Shown: in pieces, positions 1 through 7,656 of the stretch
Layout: each line of letters opens with the position of its first letter
How positions within the stretch are numbered: the stretch's first letter is position 1
NCBI GenBank assembly: GCA_046757205.1
Contig: JBHHXR010000016.1
Coordinates: forward strand, 1 to 26,169
Direction: 5' to 3'
Source of the DNA: JBHHXR01 sp046757205
GTDB taxonomy: Bacteria; Pseudomonadota; Alphaproteobacteria; Rhodobacterales; Rhodobacteraceae
Length of the DNA stretch: 26,169 bases
Program-made: the position numbers and the translations under genes
Notes under the pieces: model-generated
Databases searched by the model: none
What the model was told of the DNA's origin: nothing
The model's input: only the letters and a program-made list of their open reading frames with translations

Positions 1-1829
1 CCGAACGCCGACGGTCCGATTTCGCGCATGTAAGAGTCGGTGGCCGGCTCTTCTTCCGGGCCGTGGTAGACACCATGCTCCTTCATGTACTCGAAGCCGC
101 CGGCCGCCTTGACATCGGGCGTCATCTCGCAGGATTGCCTGACGAACTCTTCCTTGGACTCGATACCCAGCGGCATATCCATGCGCTTGGCCAGATCGCA
201 GACCACATCGCCGAAGTCGCGCGCCTCTCCCATCGGCGGGACGATCGGCTGCCGGATGTAGTATTCCGGGATCTGCTCGGGCGAGACCATGTCTTCCCAA
301 TCCCATCTTTCAAGATAGGTCGCATCAGGCAGGATCAGATCAGCCAGCGCCGCGGATTCATCATAGAAAGGCGTAATACAAACAGTAAATGGCAGCATTT
401 TTTCATCCTTGAGGACTTCGATATTTTTCTGCACCTGTGGATTGGAATAGACCGGCTGGTAGCAATACCACATGTAGACCTCGGGGCGCCCCGCCGATCC
501 GTCCTTGATAACGGGCAGAACCTTGTGGCTGAGATGGTGCGTCGGCAACGCCGCCTCGCCCTCGAAGCCGTTCACGAGACCCAGTTTCCGGGCTTTCGGC
601 TTGTCTTTCGGGCCCTTGGGATACTTCCACTTCGCCCCGACCGCCTTGAGCCGGGTTCCCGGAGCGTCGACGTTTCCGGTGATGGCGGCAAGCATCTGCA
701 CCGCGCGTTCGGTTTCCGTGCCGTAGGCATGGGTGATCGCGCCGCGATAGCTGATGATGCAGCTTGGCCGGCCGCGCGCCACTTCACGCGCCAGTTCACG
801 GATCTTCGATGCCGGAACGCCGCTGATCCCTTCGGCCCATTCCGGCGTGTATTGCGCCAGATGCGCTTTCAGGGCGGCGATCTTCTGGTCGGTCGTCGCG
901 CTGACGTCCCTGGTGGCGCGGCAGAAGCGCAGGAAGTCCCTGCCCTCCTTGTCATAGAGGCCTTCCTCCATCACGACATTGCACATGGCAAGAACCGCGG
1001 CGACGTCGGTGCCCGGCTTGATCGGGACCCACTCCGACGACTTCGCCGCCGTGTTGGAAAGCCGCACGTCGAACGTCACCACCCGCATGTTCCGTTCGAC
1101 CATGGCACGAGCCAGCCGGTGGGCGACCGGTGTATGGTTGGTATGCGCCTCGAACACGTTGGAGCCGAAGTTCAGCACGAAGCGGGCATTGTCGAAATCC
1201 CAGTTGTCGTAATGTCCGCCCCAGGTCAGTTCCTGACCGGTCCATTTGCTGCCTTCGCAGATCGCAGTGTGGTTGCCGATGGTTCCGGTGCCGTATGTGG
1301 CAAGGAACACGCTCTTGATCAGCTTGCTGGAACTCGCCTTCATGCGTCCGTAGTGGAACATGAACTTCTCCGGCTCGCCGTCGTCGCGCAGCTTCTTCAG
1401 CCGGGTGGCCAGTTCGTCCAGTGCCTCGTCCCAGGAAATCCGCTTCCACTTTCCCTCGCCCCGGGCGCCGACCCGGCGCAACGGATAGAGAATGCGGTCT
1501 GGATCGTTGACCTGGTTGACGCCGGCCTGCGCCTTGGCGCAGAGCGTGCCCTCGGTCCGGATCGAGTTCATCTGCGGCGAAATCTTCACCAGCTTTCCGT
1601 CCTCGACATAGCCGACAATCGGACAGCGCGTCACGCACTGCCAGCAGGCGCTCGGGACAGCTTTCCTTTCCTTGTAGGTGATCGGAGAGAAGTCCTTGTT
1701 GCCCTTGATCAGAGGCGTGTCGACGACACCGGCGTTCCGCAGTATCTCGTCGCCGCGGGCCGCCGATGCTGCAAGGCCAGCCGCTGCCGCGGCACCGCCC
1801 AGTTTCAGAAAATCACGTCTGTTGGTCAT
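1..1829 (-). CDS. Molybdopterin oxidoreductase catalytic subunit, PsrA/PhsA/TtrA-like (C-terminus cut by window edge)
   Basis: Probable periplasmic catalytic subunit of a polysulfide/thiosulfate/tetrathionate-reductase-like complex of the DMSO reductase family. The protein starts MTNRRDFLKLGG, a twin-arginine signal, so it should be exported folded with its cofactor. A [4Fe-4S] site follows: C62-x2-C65-x3-C69-x27-C97. The segment around residues 185-192 (NHTAICEG) puts Cys191 where PsrA/PhsA enzymes have the Mo-ligating Cys. About 610 residues are visible and PsrA/PhsA are about 750, so roughly the last fifth lies outside the window. It is the third gene of a three-gene minus-strand operon, 10 bp after the NrfD stop. 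The order B-C-A is that of ttrBCA, but TtrA is usually much longer (about 1000 residues) and nothing here shows its extra length. The family call is firm. The substrate cannot be read from the sequence. Confidence 0.9.
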   Translation of the reverse strand, partial: MTNRRDFLKLGGAAAAAGLAASAARGDEILRNAGVVDTPLIKGNKDFSPITYKERKAVPSACWQCVTRCPIVGYVEDGKLVKISPQMNSIRTEGTLCAKAQAGVNQVNDPDRILYPLRRVGARGEGKWKRISWDEALDELATRLKKLRDDGEPEKFMFHYGRMKASSSKLIKSVFLATYGTGTIGNHTAICEGSKWTGQELTWGGHYDNWDFDNARFVLNFGSNVFEAHTNHTPVAHRLARAMVERNMRVVTFDVRLSNTAAKSSEWVPIKPGTDVAAVLAMCNVVMEEGLYDKEGRDFLRFCRATRDVSATTDQKIAALKAHLAQYTPEWAEGISGVPASKIRELAREVARGRPSCIISYRGAITHAYGTETERAVQMLAAITGNVDAPGTRLKAVGAKWKYPKGPKDKPKARKLGLVNGFEGEAALPTHHLSHKVLPVIKDGSAGRPEVYMWYCYQPVYSNPQVQKNIEVLKDEKMLPFTVCITPFYDESAALADLILPDATYLERWDWEDMVSPEQIPEYYIRQPIVPPMGEARDFGDVVCDLAKRMDMPLGIESKEEFVRQSCEMTPDVKAAGGFEYMKEHGVYHGPEEEPATDSYMREIGPSAF

Positions 1830-1839
1830 GACATTATCC

Positions 1840-2802
1840 TCATATTCCGACCGGACCAGTGATCTGGCCGGCAATGACGACGACATAGCGAAGAAGCAAT
1901 CCGCCAAGGATGACGGCCGAGGCGATCACGAGTTCGGTGTAGCGCGATACCTCGTACTTCCTGCGGTAAAGCAGACCCGGAGCCACGAAGTAGATTTCCA
2001 GCAGTCCCGGTATCACTAGGCCGACCAGAACGACGCCGCTCCAGAACAGGGTGGCCAGCGGACCTCCCGGCAGGATCACGTCGATCGCGTCACGTACGTC
2101 GCCGACCGTCAGGTAGGCAAACATCAGGAACAGGAACACCGTGACCAGCTCGAAGCCGATCAACATGGCGTCCGATGCCGCCAGTATGTAACCCGACTTG
2201 TGAACGACTTCCCGCTGTTCGTCGGACAGACCGCCGCGTGTGAACAGCGCACGCGCGAAGATGATCAGCGCGATCCCGGTCGACAAGGCGGACAGCATGA
2301 ACAGAAGCGCCAGCACCGGCGAGTTCCAGAACGGGCGCGACGGCATCGCACCCAGAAGAACGCCGGTATAGATTGCCACGGCAAGCCCGACGGGGATGTT
2401 GATCCATGCCATCATGCGCCGCAATTTCATCCTGTCGCCTAGCACGAACGGCACGACGTGCAGATAGGTATAGCCGTAAGCGAGACTGGTGATGATGAAC
2501 GCCGTCAGCAGCCAGGTTCCGACCGACATCGGCGAGAGGTTCATCGCGAGATACAGATTCAGGAACTTGAACCAATGCCCGGCCTGGAAGGACCCGAGTT
2601 CGAGAATCAGAAGAGCGGTGCCGACGATAACCGGCACGGGACCGAGCAATGCGCCGTATCGGGCGATTTCATGGTGAACACCGCGGCCGCCGCCGCCGCC
2701 ACGAAGCAGCATCGAGGCGCTGACGGTGGTCGCACCGGCGCCCATACCTGCCAGAAACAGGTACCAGATAACGGGGGTACCCCAAGCAAGTTCTTCCAAC
2801 AT
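1840..2802 (-). CDS. NrfD/PsrC-family membrane subunit (quinol-interacting)
   Basis: Integral membrane subunit of 320 residues, expected to pass electrons between the quinone pool and the periplasmic FeS subunit. It has about eight hydrophobic segments, roughly at residues 12-33, 49-68, 95-120, 132-155, 160-184, 206-232, 243-272 and 288-312. This is the usual NrfD count and length. The start is supported by an AAAGGAG Shine-Dalgarno just upstream, which overlaps the end of the FeS gene. Only 2 bp separate the two genes, so translation is probably coupled. No haem-binding cytochrome b pattern is apparent, which fits NrfD rather than a NarI/FdnI type. The name is based on the fold-like hydrophobic pattern and the operon context. 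Confidence 0.88.
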   Translation of the reverse strand: MLEELAWGTPVIWYLFLAGMGAGATTVSASMLLRGGGGGRGVHHEIARYGALLGPVPVIVGTALLILELGSFQAGHWFKFLNLYLAMNLSPMSVGTWLLTAFIITSLAYGYTYLHVVPFVLGDRMKLRRMMAWINIPVGLAVAIYTGVLLGAMPSRPFWNSPVLALLFMLSALSTGIALIIFARALFTRGGLSDEQREVVHKSGYILAASDAMLIGFELVTVFLFLMFAYLTVGDVRDAIDVILPGGPLATLFWSGVVLVGLVIPGLLEIYFVAPGLLYRRKYEVSRYTELVIASAVILGGLLLRYVVVIAGQITGPVGI

Positions 2803-2804
2803 GG

Positions 2805-3563
2805 CTATCTCCTTTCCAGATGACGGCGGTTCGTTTTTATCTTGACGTACATGCCGTTCGGCCGCGGGGAGTGCTCGTCTGAATGGTCGGCGTCGATATA
2901 GTAGACGTTGGGATGCGTTCCCTTTTCCGGCCTCAGTACCGTGACCGGGTTTTGGGCGACCAGTTTTGCAACCTCGCTCTCCGGATCATTCAGGTCTCCG
3001 AAAATGCGGGCACGCGACGGGCAAGCCTCGACGCAAGCGGGTTCAAGTCCCTGGCTGACCCTGTGGATGCAGAAGTCGCATTTGTCGGCGGAGCCGGTAT
3101 CCGCGTTGATGAAACGCTGGTCGTACGGGCACGCCTGCACGCAGTACTTGCAGCCGATGCAGATATCCTTGTCGACAACGACGATACCGTCCTCGTCGCG
3201 TTTCCAGGTGGCGCCCGTGGGGCACACGGAAACGCAGTTGGGATCCGAGCACTGGTTGCAGAGCCTTGGCAGGAAGTTGCGCGAGACGTCCGGGTACGTA
3301 CCCTTTTCGATCTCTTCCACCCAGGAGCGGTTTTCGCCGAGCGGAACGTTGTACTCGGCCTTGCACGCGATGGTGCAGGCATGGACGCCATAACAGCGCC
3401 GCGCGTCGATCACCATCGCGTATTGTTTCTTGGGCACCGCCGCCCTTGCGGGTGCCGGCGCCGCGCCGGTCAGCGCGGCGGCTCCGGCTCCGGCGGCCGC
3501 GGCGCCGGACGCGGCGAAGAAAGCACGGCGGCTCAATTCGGTTTTCGGTGGTTGGTATGTCAC
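2805..3563 (-). CDS. Twin-arginine-exported ferredoxin-like FeS subunit (PsrB/TtrB-like)
   Basis: Electron-transfer subunit of 252 residues that should carry several cubane clusters between the Mo enzyme and the NrfD subunit. I chose the GTG at 3563 because GGAGGG lies 4 bases before it. The ATG at 3599 has no Shine-Dalgarno. The N-terminus has the twin-arginine motif SRRAFF (residues 11-16) and an Ala-rich stretch to about residue 42. Cys groups are C57/C63/C67, C102/C105/C110/C114, C135/C138/C141/C145 and C162/C165/C177/C181. The first group reads CYGVHAC, where the family usually has C-x2-C-x2-C, so Val60 replaces an expected cluster ligand. A TAT signal on the FeS subunit itself is seen in TtrB-type enzymes and some sulfur reductases. 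It is the first gene of the operon, behind an FNR-type box. Confidence 0.9.
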   Translation of the reverse strand: MTYQPPKTELSRRAFFAASGAAAAGAGAAALTGAAPAPARAAVPKKQYAMVIDARRCYGVHACTIACKAEYNVPLGENRSWVEEIEKGTYPDVSRNFLPRLCNQCSDPNCVSVCPTGATWKRDEDGIVVVDKDICIGCKYCVQACPYDQRFINADTGSADKCDFCIHRVSQGLEPACVEACPSRARIFGDLNDPESEVAKLVAQNPVTVLRPEKGTHPNVYYIDADHSDEHSPRPNGMYVKIKTNRRHLERR

Positions 3564-3630
3564 GGGACCCTCCGTTCTGACGGTAGGCGGTGACAGCATT
3601 TTTCACGGGCACGGCACCGCCCTCGGGCAC

Positions 3631-3636
3631 AGATTA
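3631..3636 (-). promoter_or_regulatory. −10-like element downstream of the FNR-type box
   Basis: On the minus strand this reads TAATCT. The overlapping CATAAT (3638 to 3633) is an alternative register. No −35 hexamer is needed if the FNR-type protein activates from the box centred near 3664.5. The assignment rests only on spacing. Confidence 0.4.
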
Positions 3637-3657
3637 TGCTGCAGGCGCGAAATGTCT

Positions 3658-3671
3658 CTGATCCAGATCAA
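3658..3671 (-). promoter_or_regulatory. FNR/FixK-type box (anaerobic activator site)
   Basis: Read on the minus strand, this is TTGAT-CTGG-ATCAG, which matches the FNR/FixK consensus TTGAT-N4-ATCAA at 9 of 10 defined positions. A −10-like TAATCT (minus strand, 3636 to 3631) lies downstream towards the FeS gene. This puts the box centre about 40 bp before the likely transcription start, which is the class II activator position. The start codon at 3563 would follow a leader of about 60 bases. The site fits oxygen-controlled expression of the Mo oxidoreductase operon. Confidence 0.72.
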
Positions 3672-3748
3672 TATTTGGAAACAATCTTCATCATGGTACT
3701 CAATTGCGCAGAGGACGCCGGGCGGGCTGCGTCAATCGCGAAGTTGTT

Positions 3749-3760
3749 TTAACCTGTTAA
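3749..3760. repeat. Short palindrome TTAAC-CT-GTTAA in the divergent region
   Basis: The arms TTAAC and GTTAA are perfect inverted repeats with a 2-bp spacer. A second pair, AAGTT (3741-3745) and AACTT (3759-3763), encloses or overlaps it. The size fits a dimeric repressor site, but I do not recognise the regulator. Confidence 0.4.
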
Positions 3761-4021
3761 CTTAGTGGCGATTTTTTCGCTTCTGGATTTGACAGGCGGC
3801 GCTCCGCGTCTTGCGGCCATCTGATTTACCTTACGTCAACGGTACGAAAACCCTAACAGTGCGCCGCAAAAAGAATGCCGAAAAATGGCGTTGACTCGCA
3901 GCGGATGGTGCCTGTGCATCCGCACGTGAAACGAGGCGTTCACGCCGATTGCCCCGGTCGTTTGTTGACCAAATGACAATGAAATGCTCAGGTGGCGGAT
4001 ACAATAACAAGCTTCAAGCCA

Positions 4022-4028
4022 ACGGGAG
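4022..4028 (+). promoter_or_regulatory. Shine-Dalgarno of the BMP binding-protein gene
   Basis: The bases CGGGAGG stand 6 bases before ATG 4035 and decide this start. Confidence 0.7.
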
Positions 4029-4034
4029 GAACGA

Positions 4035-5024
4035 ATGACCATTTCACCAGTGTTTTCCAGACGAATCTTGATCGCCGGAGCGACCGCCCTGGGACTGGCT
4101 TTCTCGGCGGGGGCCACGCTGGCCGAGACCATCAAGGTCGCCGGTATTTTCACCCTGCCGGTCGAGCAGCAATGGATCAGCCGCATCCACCTGGCCCTGA
4201 ACGCCGCCAGGGATCGGGGCGATATCGAATATGTCTATTCCGAGAATGTCGCCAACACCGATTACGAGCGGGTGATGCGCGAATACGCCGAACAGGGCGT
4301 CGCGCTGGTCGTCGGCGAGGTGTTCGGTCTGGAACGCGCGGCGCGCAAGGTCGCCTCGGACTATCCCGACGTCGCCTTCCTGATGGGCTCCAGCTTCGAG
4401 CCGCAGGAGCCGAACTTCTCGGTCTTCGACAACTGGATCCACGAACCGAGCTATCTGTCCGGCATGGTTGCCGGCGCCGAGACCAAGTCTGGCGTGATCG
4501 GCATGGTGGGCGGCTACGCCATCCCCGAGGTCAACCGTCTGATGAATGCCTTCATGGACGGCGCGCACGAGGTCAATCCGGACATCAAGTTCCTCGTGAA
4601 CTTCATCGACAGCTGGTATGACCCGCCCAAGGCCAAGGAAAGCGCGTTCGCCATGATGGATGCCGGCGCCGACATCATGTACGCCGAACGCTTCGGCGTT
4701 TCCGATGCCGCGGTCGAGCGCAACGTCAAGGCCGTCGGCAACGTGATCGACACGGCGCCGGACTATCCCGGCACCATCCTCGCGTCGGCCCTGTGGCACA
4801 TGGGCCCGACCATCGACCATGCCATCGCCGCCATCAAGGACGGCACCTACAAGGCCGAGGACTACGGGCAGTTCAGCTTCATGAAATACGGCGGCGGGTC
4901 GCTGGTGGTAGACGACGCGCTGGTGCCCGCCGACATCCTTGCCAGGGTCAAGGCCCGGGAGGCGGAAATCGTTTCCGGCGCGTTTACCGTGAAGGTGAAC
5001 AACGAAAAGCCGGTTTCCGACTAG
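4035..5024 (+). CDS. BMP-family ABC transporter substrate-binding protein (nucleoside/purine type)
   Basis: Periplasmic receptor of 329 residues for a nucleoside or nucleobase importer, related to the BmpA/PnrA/Med group. The start is fixed by GGGAGGA upstream of the ATG. Residues 1-31 are a signal peptide with SRRILIAG before the hydrophobic core and a likely cut after an ATLA sequence, so TAT export is possible. The body shows typical BMP features: a repeated-lobe layout, the motif LVVGEVFGLERAARKVA near residues 95-112, and a YAERFGVSD segment near 217. It is the first gene of an importer operon that also holds a double ATPase, two permeases and a CodA-like deaminase, which supports a nucleobase or nucleoside ligand. 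The exact ligand is not shown by the sequence. Confidence 0.9.
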   Translation: MTISPVFSRRILIAGATALGLAFSAGATLAETIKVAGIFTLPVEQQWISRIHLALNAARDRGDIEYVYSENVANTDYERVMREYAEQGVALVVGEVFGLERAARKVASDYPDVAFLMGSSFEPQEPNFSVFDNWIHEPSYLSGMVAGAETKSGVIGMVGGYAIPEVNRLMNAFMDGAHEVNPDIKFLVNFIDSWYDPPKAKESAFAMMDAGADIMYAERFGVSDAAVERNVKAVGNVIDTAPDYPGTILASALWHMGPTIDHAIAAIKDGTYKAEDYGQFSFMKYGGGSLVVDDALVPADILARVKAREAEIVSGAFTVKVNNEKPVSD

Positions 5025-5032
5025 GCGAAGAC

Positions 5033-5058
5033 TGCGGGCCGGACATGTCCGGCCCGCA
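5033..5058. promoter_or_regulatory. Perfect 26-bp palindrome between binding-protein and ATPase genes
   Basis: The arms TGCGGGCCGGA (5033-5043) and TCCGGCCCGCA (5048-5058) pair perfectly around a CATG loop. They begin 8 bases after the binding-protein stop. As RNA this is a very strong 11-bp hairpin with no U-run behind it. Hairpins in this position commonly protect the binding-protein message or attenuate downstream genes, giving more receptor than ATPase. An in-frame ATG (5045) for the ATPase falls within the hairpin, overlapping the loop, so it is unlikely to be the start. Confidence 0.75.
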
Positions 5059-5065
5059 CCGTCAG

Positions 5066-6583
5066 ATGGATAACGGCCCGGTCCTTTCGCTGAGAAACCT
5101 GTCAAAGAGATTTGGCAGCGTTGTCGCCAACGACGACGTCAGCCTCGATCTGCATCGCGGCGAGGTGCTGTCGCTGCTCGGCGAGAACGGCGCCGGCAAG
5201 ACGACGCTGATGAACATGCTGTTCGGCCATTACCTGCCCGATGCCGGCAGCATCGACGTGGCCGGGCCGGACGGGCGAATGACGCCACTGCAGCTCGGGC
5301 ACCCGTCGTCGGCGCTGGAAGCCGGGATCGGCATGGTTCACCAGCATTTCACGCTGGCCGAGAACCTGACCGCGCTGGACAACATCCTGCTCGGCTCGGA
5401 GCCGCTGTTGTCGGTAAAACGGAAGCGCCTGGACGCCCGGGCAAAGATCACCGGCATCGTCGAGAGAACCGGCCTGGCCGCGCCGCTCGACGAGCTTGTC
5501 GGCCAGTTGTCGGTCGGCGAACGCCAGCGCGTGGAGATCCTCAAGGCGCTCTACCGCGACGCGCGCATCCTGGTGCTGGACGAGCCCACGGCGGTGCTGA
5601 CCCCGCAGGAGGCCGACACCCTGTTCGAAAGCATCGGCGCCATGGCGAAGGACGGTCTGTCGGTCATCTTCATTTCCCACAAGCTGCGCGAGGTGCTGGC
5701 GTTCTCGCACCGCATCGCGGTGCTGCGCCACGGCCGCAAGGTCGGCGAGATCGCCACCAGCAAGGCCGACCAGCGCGGCATCGCGCGCATGATGGTTGGC
5801 GCCGACACGCCTTCGACGCCGCGCCAACCGATGCCGCCGGGCGCGCCGGTTCTGGAAATGACCGGCGTCACCATCCGCGGTGGAAACGTCCGCGACAGTC
5901 TGCACTCCGTGACCTTTACGGTGCACGCCCATGAAATCCTCGGTATCGCCGGGGTGTCGGGCAACGGCCAGACCGCGCTGGCGAACCTGGTTTCCGGCCT
6001 GGCGTCGCCGCAGGACGGCGGGATGCGCGTGGACGGCAGGGAAATCGACCGGTTCGAGCCCTCGACGCTGCTCGATGCCGGCGTCGGCCGTATCCCGGAG
6101 GACCGCCACCGCGACGGCGTCGTCGGCGCCATGACGGTGGCGGAGAACCTGGTGATCGAGCGTCTGGACGACGCCGAAGTGCAAAGGCACGGGTTCCTGC
6201 GCCGCGACGCCATCCGCTCCCACGCACGCGAACTGAGCAGCGCCTATGACGTGCGCGGGCCGGGGATCGACGCGAAAGCGAGGCTGTTGTCCGGCGGCAA
6301 CCTGCAAAAGCTGATACTGGCGCGTGTCTTCGAACACTCGCCGCGTCTGATCCTCGCCAACCAGCCGACGCGCGGGCTCGACCTCGGCGCCGCCAGCGAG
6401 GTCGGACGCCGGTTGCTGGATGCCCGCCGCCGCGGCGCCGGCGTTCTGCTGATATCCGAGGACCTGGACGAAATCCTGGCTCTTTCCGACCGGATAATGG
6501 TGATCCACGATGGCCGTCTTTTCGAGGCCGGCACCAGGGAACGAGAGGCAATCGGGCTGATGATGGCGGGGGAACACGCATGA
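5066..6583 (+). CDS. ABC transporter ATP-binding protein with two nucleotide-binding domains (BMP/nucleoside importer)
   Basis: ATPase of 505 residues with two fused ABC domains, the form found in RbsA-like and BMP-type importers. Domain 1 has Walker A GENGAGKTT (39-47), the Q-loop Gln93, signature LSVGE (148-152) and Walker B LVLDEP (169-174). Domain 2 has a degenerate Walker A VSGNGQTA (297-304), signature LSGGN (408-412) and LILANQPTRGLD, where the Walker B Asp and catalytic Glu positions are Asn432 and Gln433. Hydrolysis should therefore occur mainly in domain 1, as is normal in this family. The open frame extends upstream. I prefer ATG 5066 over ATG 5045, which lies in a strong hairpin. 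Neither has a clear Shine-Dalgarno. It overlaps the next gene by ATGA. Confidence 0.92.
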   Translation: MDNGPVLSLRNLSKRFGSVVANDDVSLDLHRGEVLSLLGENGAGKTTLMNMLFGHYLPDAGSIDVAGPDGRMTPLQLGHPSSALEAGIGMVHQHFTLAENLTALDNILLGSEPLLSVKRKRLDARAKITGIVERTGLAAPLDELVGQLSVGERQRVEILKALYRDARILVLDEPTAVLTPQEADTLFESIGAMAKDGLSVIFISHKLREVLAFSHRIAVLRHGRKVGEIATSKADQRGIARMMVGADTPSTPRQPMPPGAPVLEMTGVTIRGGNVRDSLHSVTFTVHAHEILGIAGVSGNGQTALANLVSGLASPQDGGMRVDGREIDRFEPSTLLDAGVGRIPEDRHRDGVVGAMTVAENLVIERLDDAEVQRHGFLRRDAIRSHARELSSAYDVRGPGIDAKARLLSGGNLQKLILARVFEHSPRLILANQPTRGLDLGAASEVGRRLLDARRRGAGVLLISEDLDEILALSDRIMVIHDGRLFEAGTREREAIGLMMAGEHA

Positions 6584-7656
6584 TCCGCATCGAACCGCGC
6601 AGCGCGCCATCGCAGGTCCTGACACTCGGCGTGCCGGTGTTGTCGGCGCTTGTCGCCCTGCTGCTGGCCGCCATCCCGCTGGCGTTCGCCGGCGCCGACA
6701 TTACCGAGGCTTACGGCCAGATGGCCAAGGGCGTTTTCGGCTCCAGGTTTGCCTTCACCGAAATGCTGACCCGCGCCACGCCGCTGATCTTCACCGGCCT
6801 GGCCGCAACCTTGGCCTTTCGCGCCCGGCTGTGGAACATCGGGGCGGAAGGCCAGCTCTATCTCGGGGCGCTGGCGGCTGTCGCCGTCGGGACCGGGGCC
6901 ATCGACATGCCGGCGATCTTTCTGGTTCCCTTGGTCCTGATCGCAGGGGCGCTGGCGGGCGCGGCGGGCATGGCCGGACCGGCCTATCTGAAAACCCGGT
7001 TCGGTGCCGACGAGGTGGTGACGACACTGCTGCTGAATTTCGTGATCCTCATTTTCGTGCAGATGATGCTGGAAGGTGCCCTGAAAGACCCGATGGGGCT
7101 GGGCTGGCCACAGTCGAGCCCGATCATCGACAATGCCATGCTGCCGCAACTCGTGCCCAAGATGCGCATCCATGCCGGGCTGATCGTCGCCCTTCTGGCG
7201 GCGGCCATCGCGCAGATAATGCTGAGCCGGAGTGTGTGGGGCTTCAAATTGCGCGCCGTCGGCGAAAACGCCGCCGCCTCGCGCCACGCCGGCATCCGCG
7301 TCAACCGCGTCCTGATGAGCGTCGCCGTCGTTTCCGGCGCATTGGCCGGACTGGCCGGCGTCAGCGAGGTCGCCGGTCTCAAGGGCTACCTGACGTCCGA
7401 TCTGTCGCCCGGCTTCGGCTACACCGGCATCGTGGTGGCGATGCTGGCCGGCCTGTCGCCGGCCGGCGTGGTGATCGCCGCGCTTTTCATCGCCTCGGTA
7501 TTCGTCGGCGCCGACACCATGAGCCGCGCCATGGAAGTTTCCAGCTACCTGGCCGATCTGGTGGTCGCCATGGCGCTGATCTGCGTGCTGGTCGGCGGCT
7601 TCGTCGCCCGCTACCGCCTGATTCTGACCTCCTCCGTCAAAGGAGGGGGAGGCTGA
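6580..7656 (+). CDS. ABC transporter permease 1 (BMP/nucleoside importer)
   Basis: Membrane protein of 358 residues, BPD_transp_2 (branched-chain amino acid/ribose type) permease family. Many hydrophobic segments are visible, including about residues 15-37, 64-84, 95-135, 145-162, 200-222 and 245-345. The conserved loop LRAVGENAAASRHAGI near 225-240 is the ATPase-coupling region typical of nucleoside importers of the YufP/NupP type. Its start overlaps the ATPase stop by 4 bp (ATGA) and its stop overlaps the start of permease 2 by 1 bp, so all three genes are probably co-translated. Confidence 0.9.
   Translation: MIRIEPRSAPSQVLTLGVPVLSALVALLLAAIPLAFAGADITEAYGQMAKGVFGSRFAFTEMLTRATPLIFTGLAATLAFRARLWNIGAEGQLYLGALAAVAVGTGAIDMPAIFLVPLVLIAGALAGAAGMAGPAYLKTRFGADEVVTTLLLNFVILIFVQMMLEGALKDPMGLGWPQSSPIIDNAMLPQLVPKMRIHAGLIVALLAAAIAQIMLSRSVWGFKLRAVGENAAASRHAGIRVNRVLMSVAVVSGALAGLAGVSEVAGLKGYLTSDLSPGFGYTGIVVAMLAGLSPAGVVIAALFIASVFVGADTMSRAMEVSSYLADLVVAMALICVLVGGFVARYRLILTSSVKGGGG

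Larger units (their letters stand above)
3564..4034. other. Divergent intergenic control region
   Basis: These 471 bases lie between the start of the FeS gene (minus) and the start of the BMP binding-protein gene (plus). They hold an FNR-type box at 3658-3671 and a palindrome at 3749-3760. Two further inverted repeats lie closer to the importer: GCGGATG/CATCCGC (3901-3907 and 3917-3923, 9-base loop) and GGCGT/ACGCC (3935-3939 and 3942-3946). A TACAAT −10-like hexamer sits at 4000-4005 but has no well-spaced −35. No small gene and no recognised riboswitch is apparent. Part of 3740-3900 is noticeably more AT-rich than the surrounding genes. Confidence 0.7.

Noticed and set aside
1..1829. Naming the catalytic subunit TtrA (tetrathionate reductase)
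   Set aside because: Gene order agrees, but the visible layout is that of the shorter PsrA/PhsA proteins and the C-terminus is missing.
63..1862. Plus-strand open frame of 599 codons opposite the Mo oxidoreductase gene
   Set aside because: It lies antisense to a gene with clear Cys motifs and a TAT signal, and its translation shows no recognisable domain. High GC keeps opposite frames open.
3760..4030. Purine riboswitch in front of the BMP importer
   Set aside because: I looked for the conserved purine-aptamer bases and three-way junction and did not find them. Only short inverted repeats are present.
3836..4186. Minus-strand open frame of 116 codons in the divergent region
   Set aside because: It starts inside the binding-protein gene on the opposite strand, has no ribosome-binding site or domain, and covers the importer promoter area.
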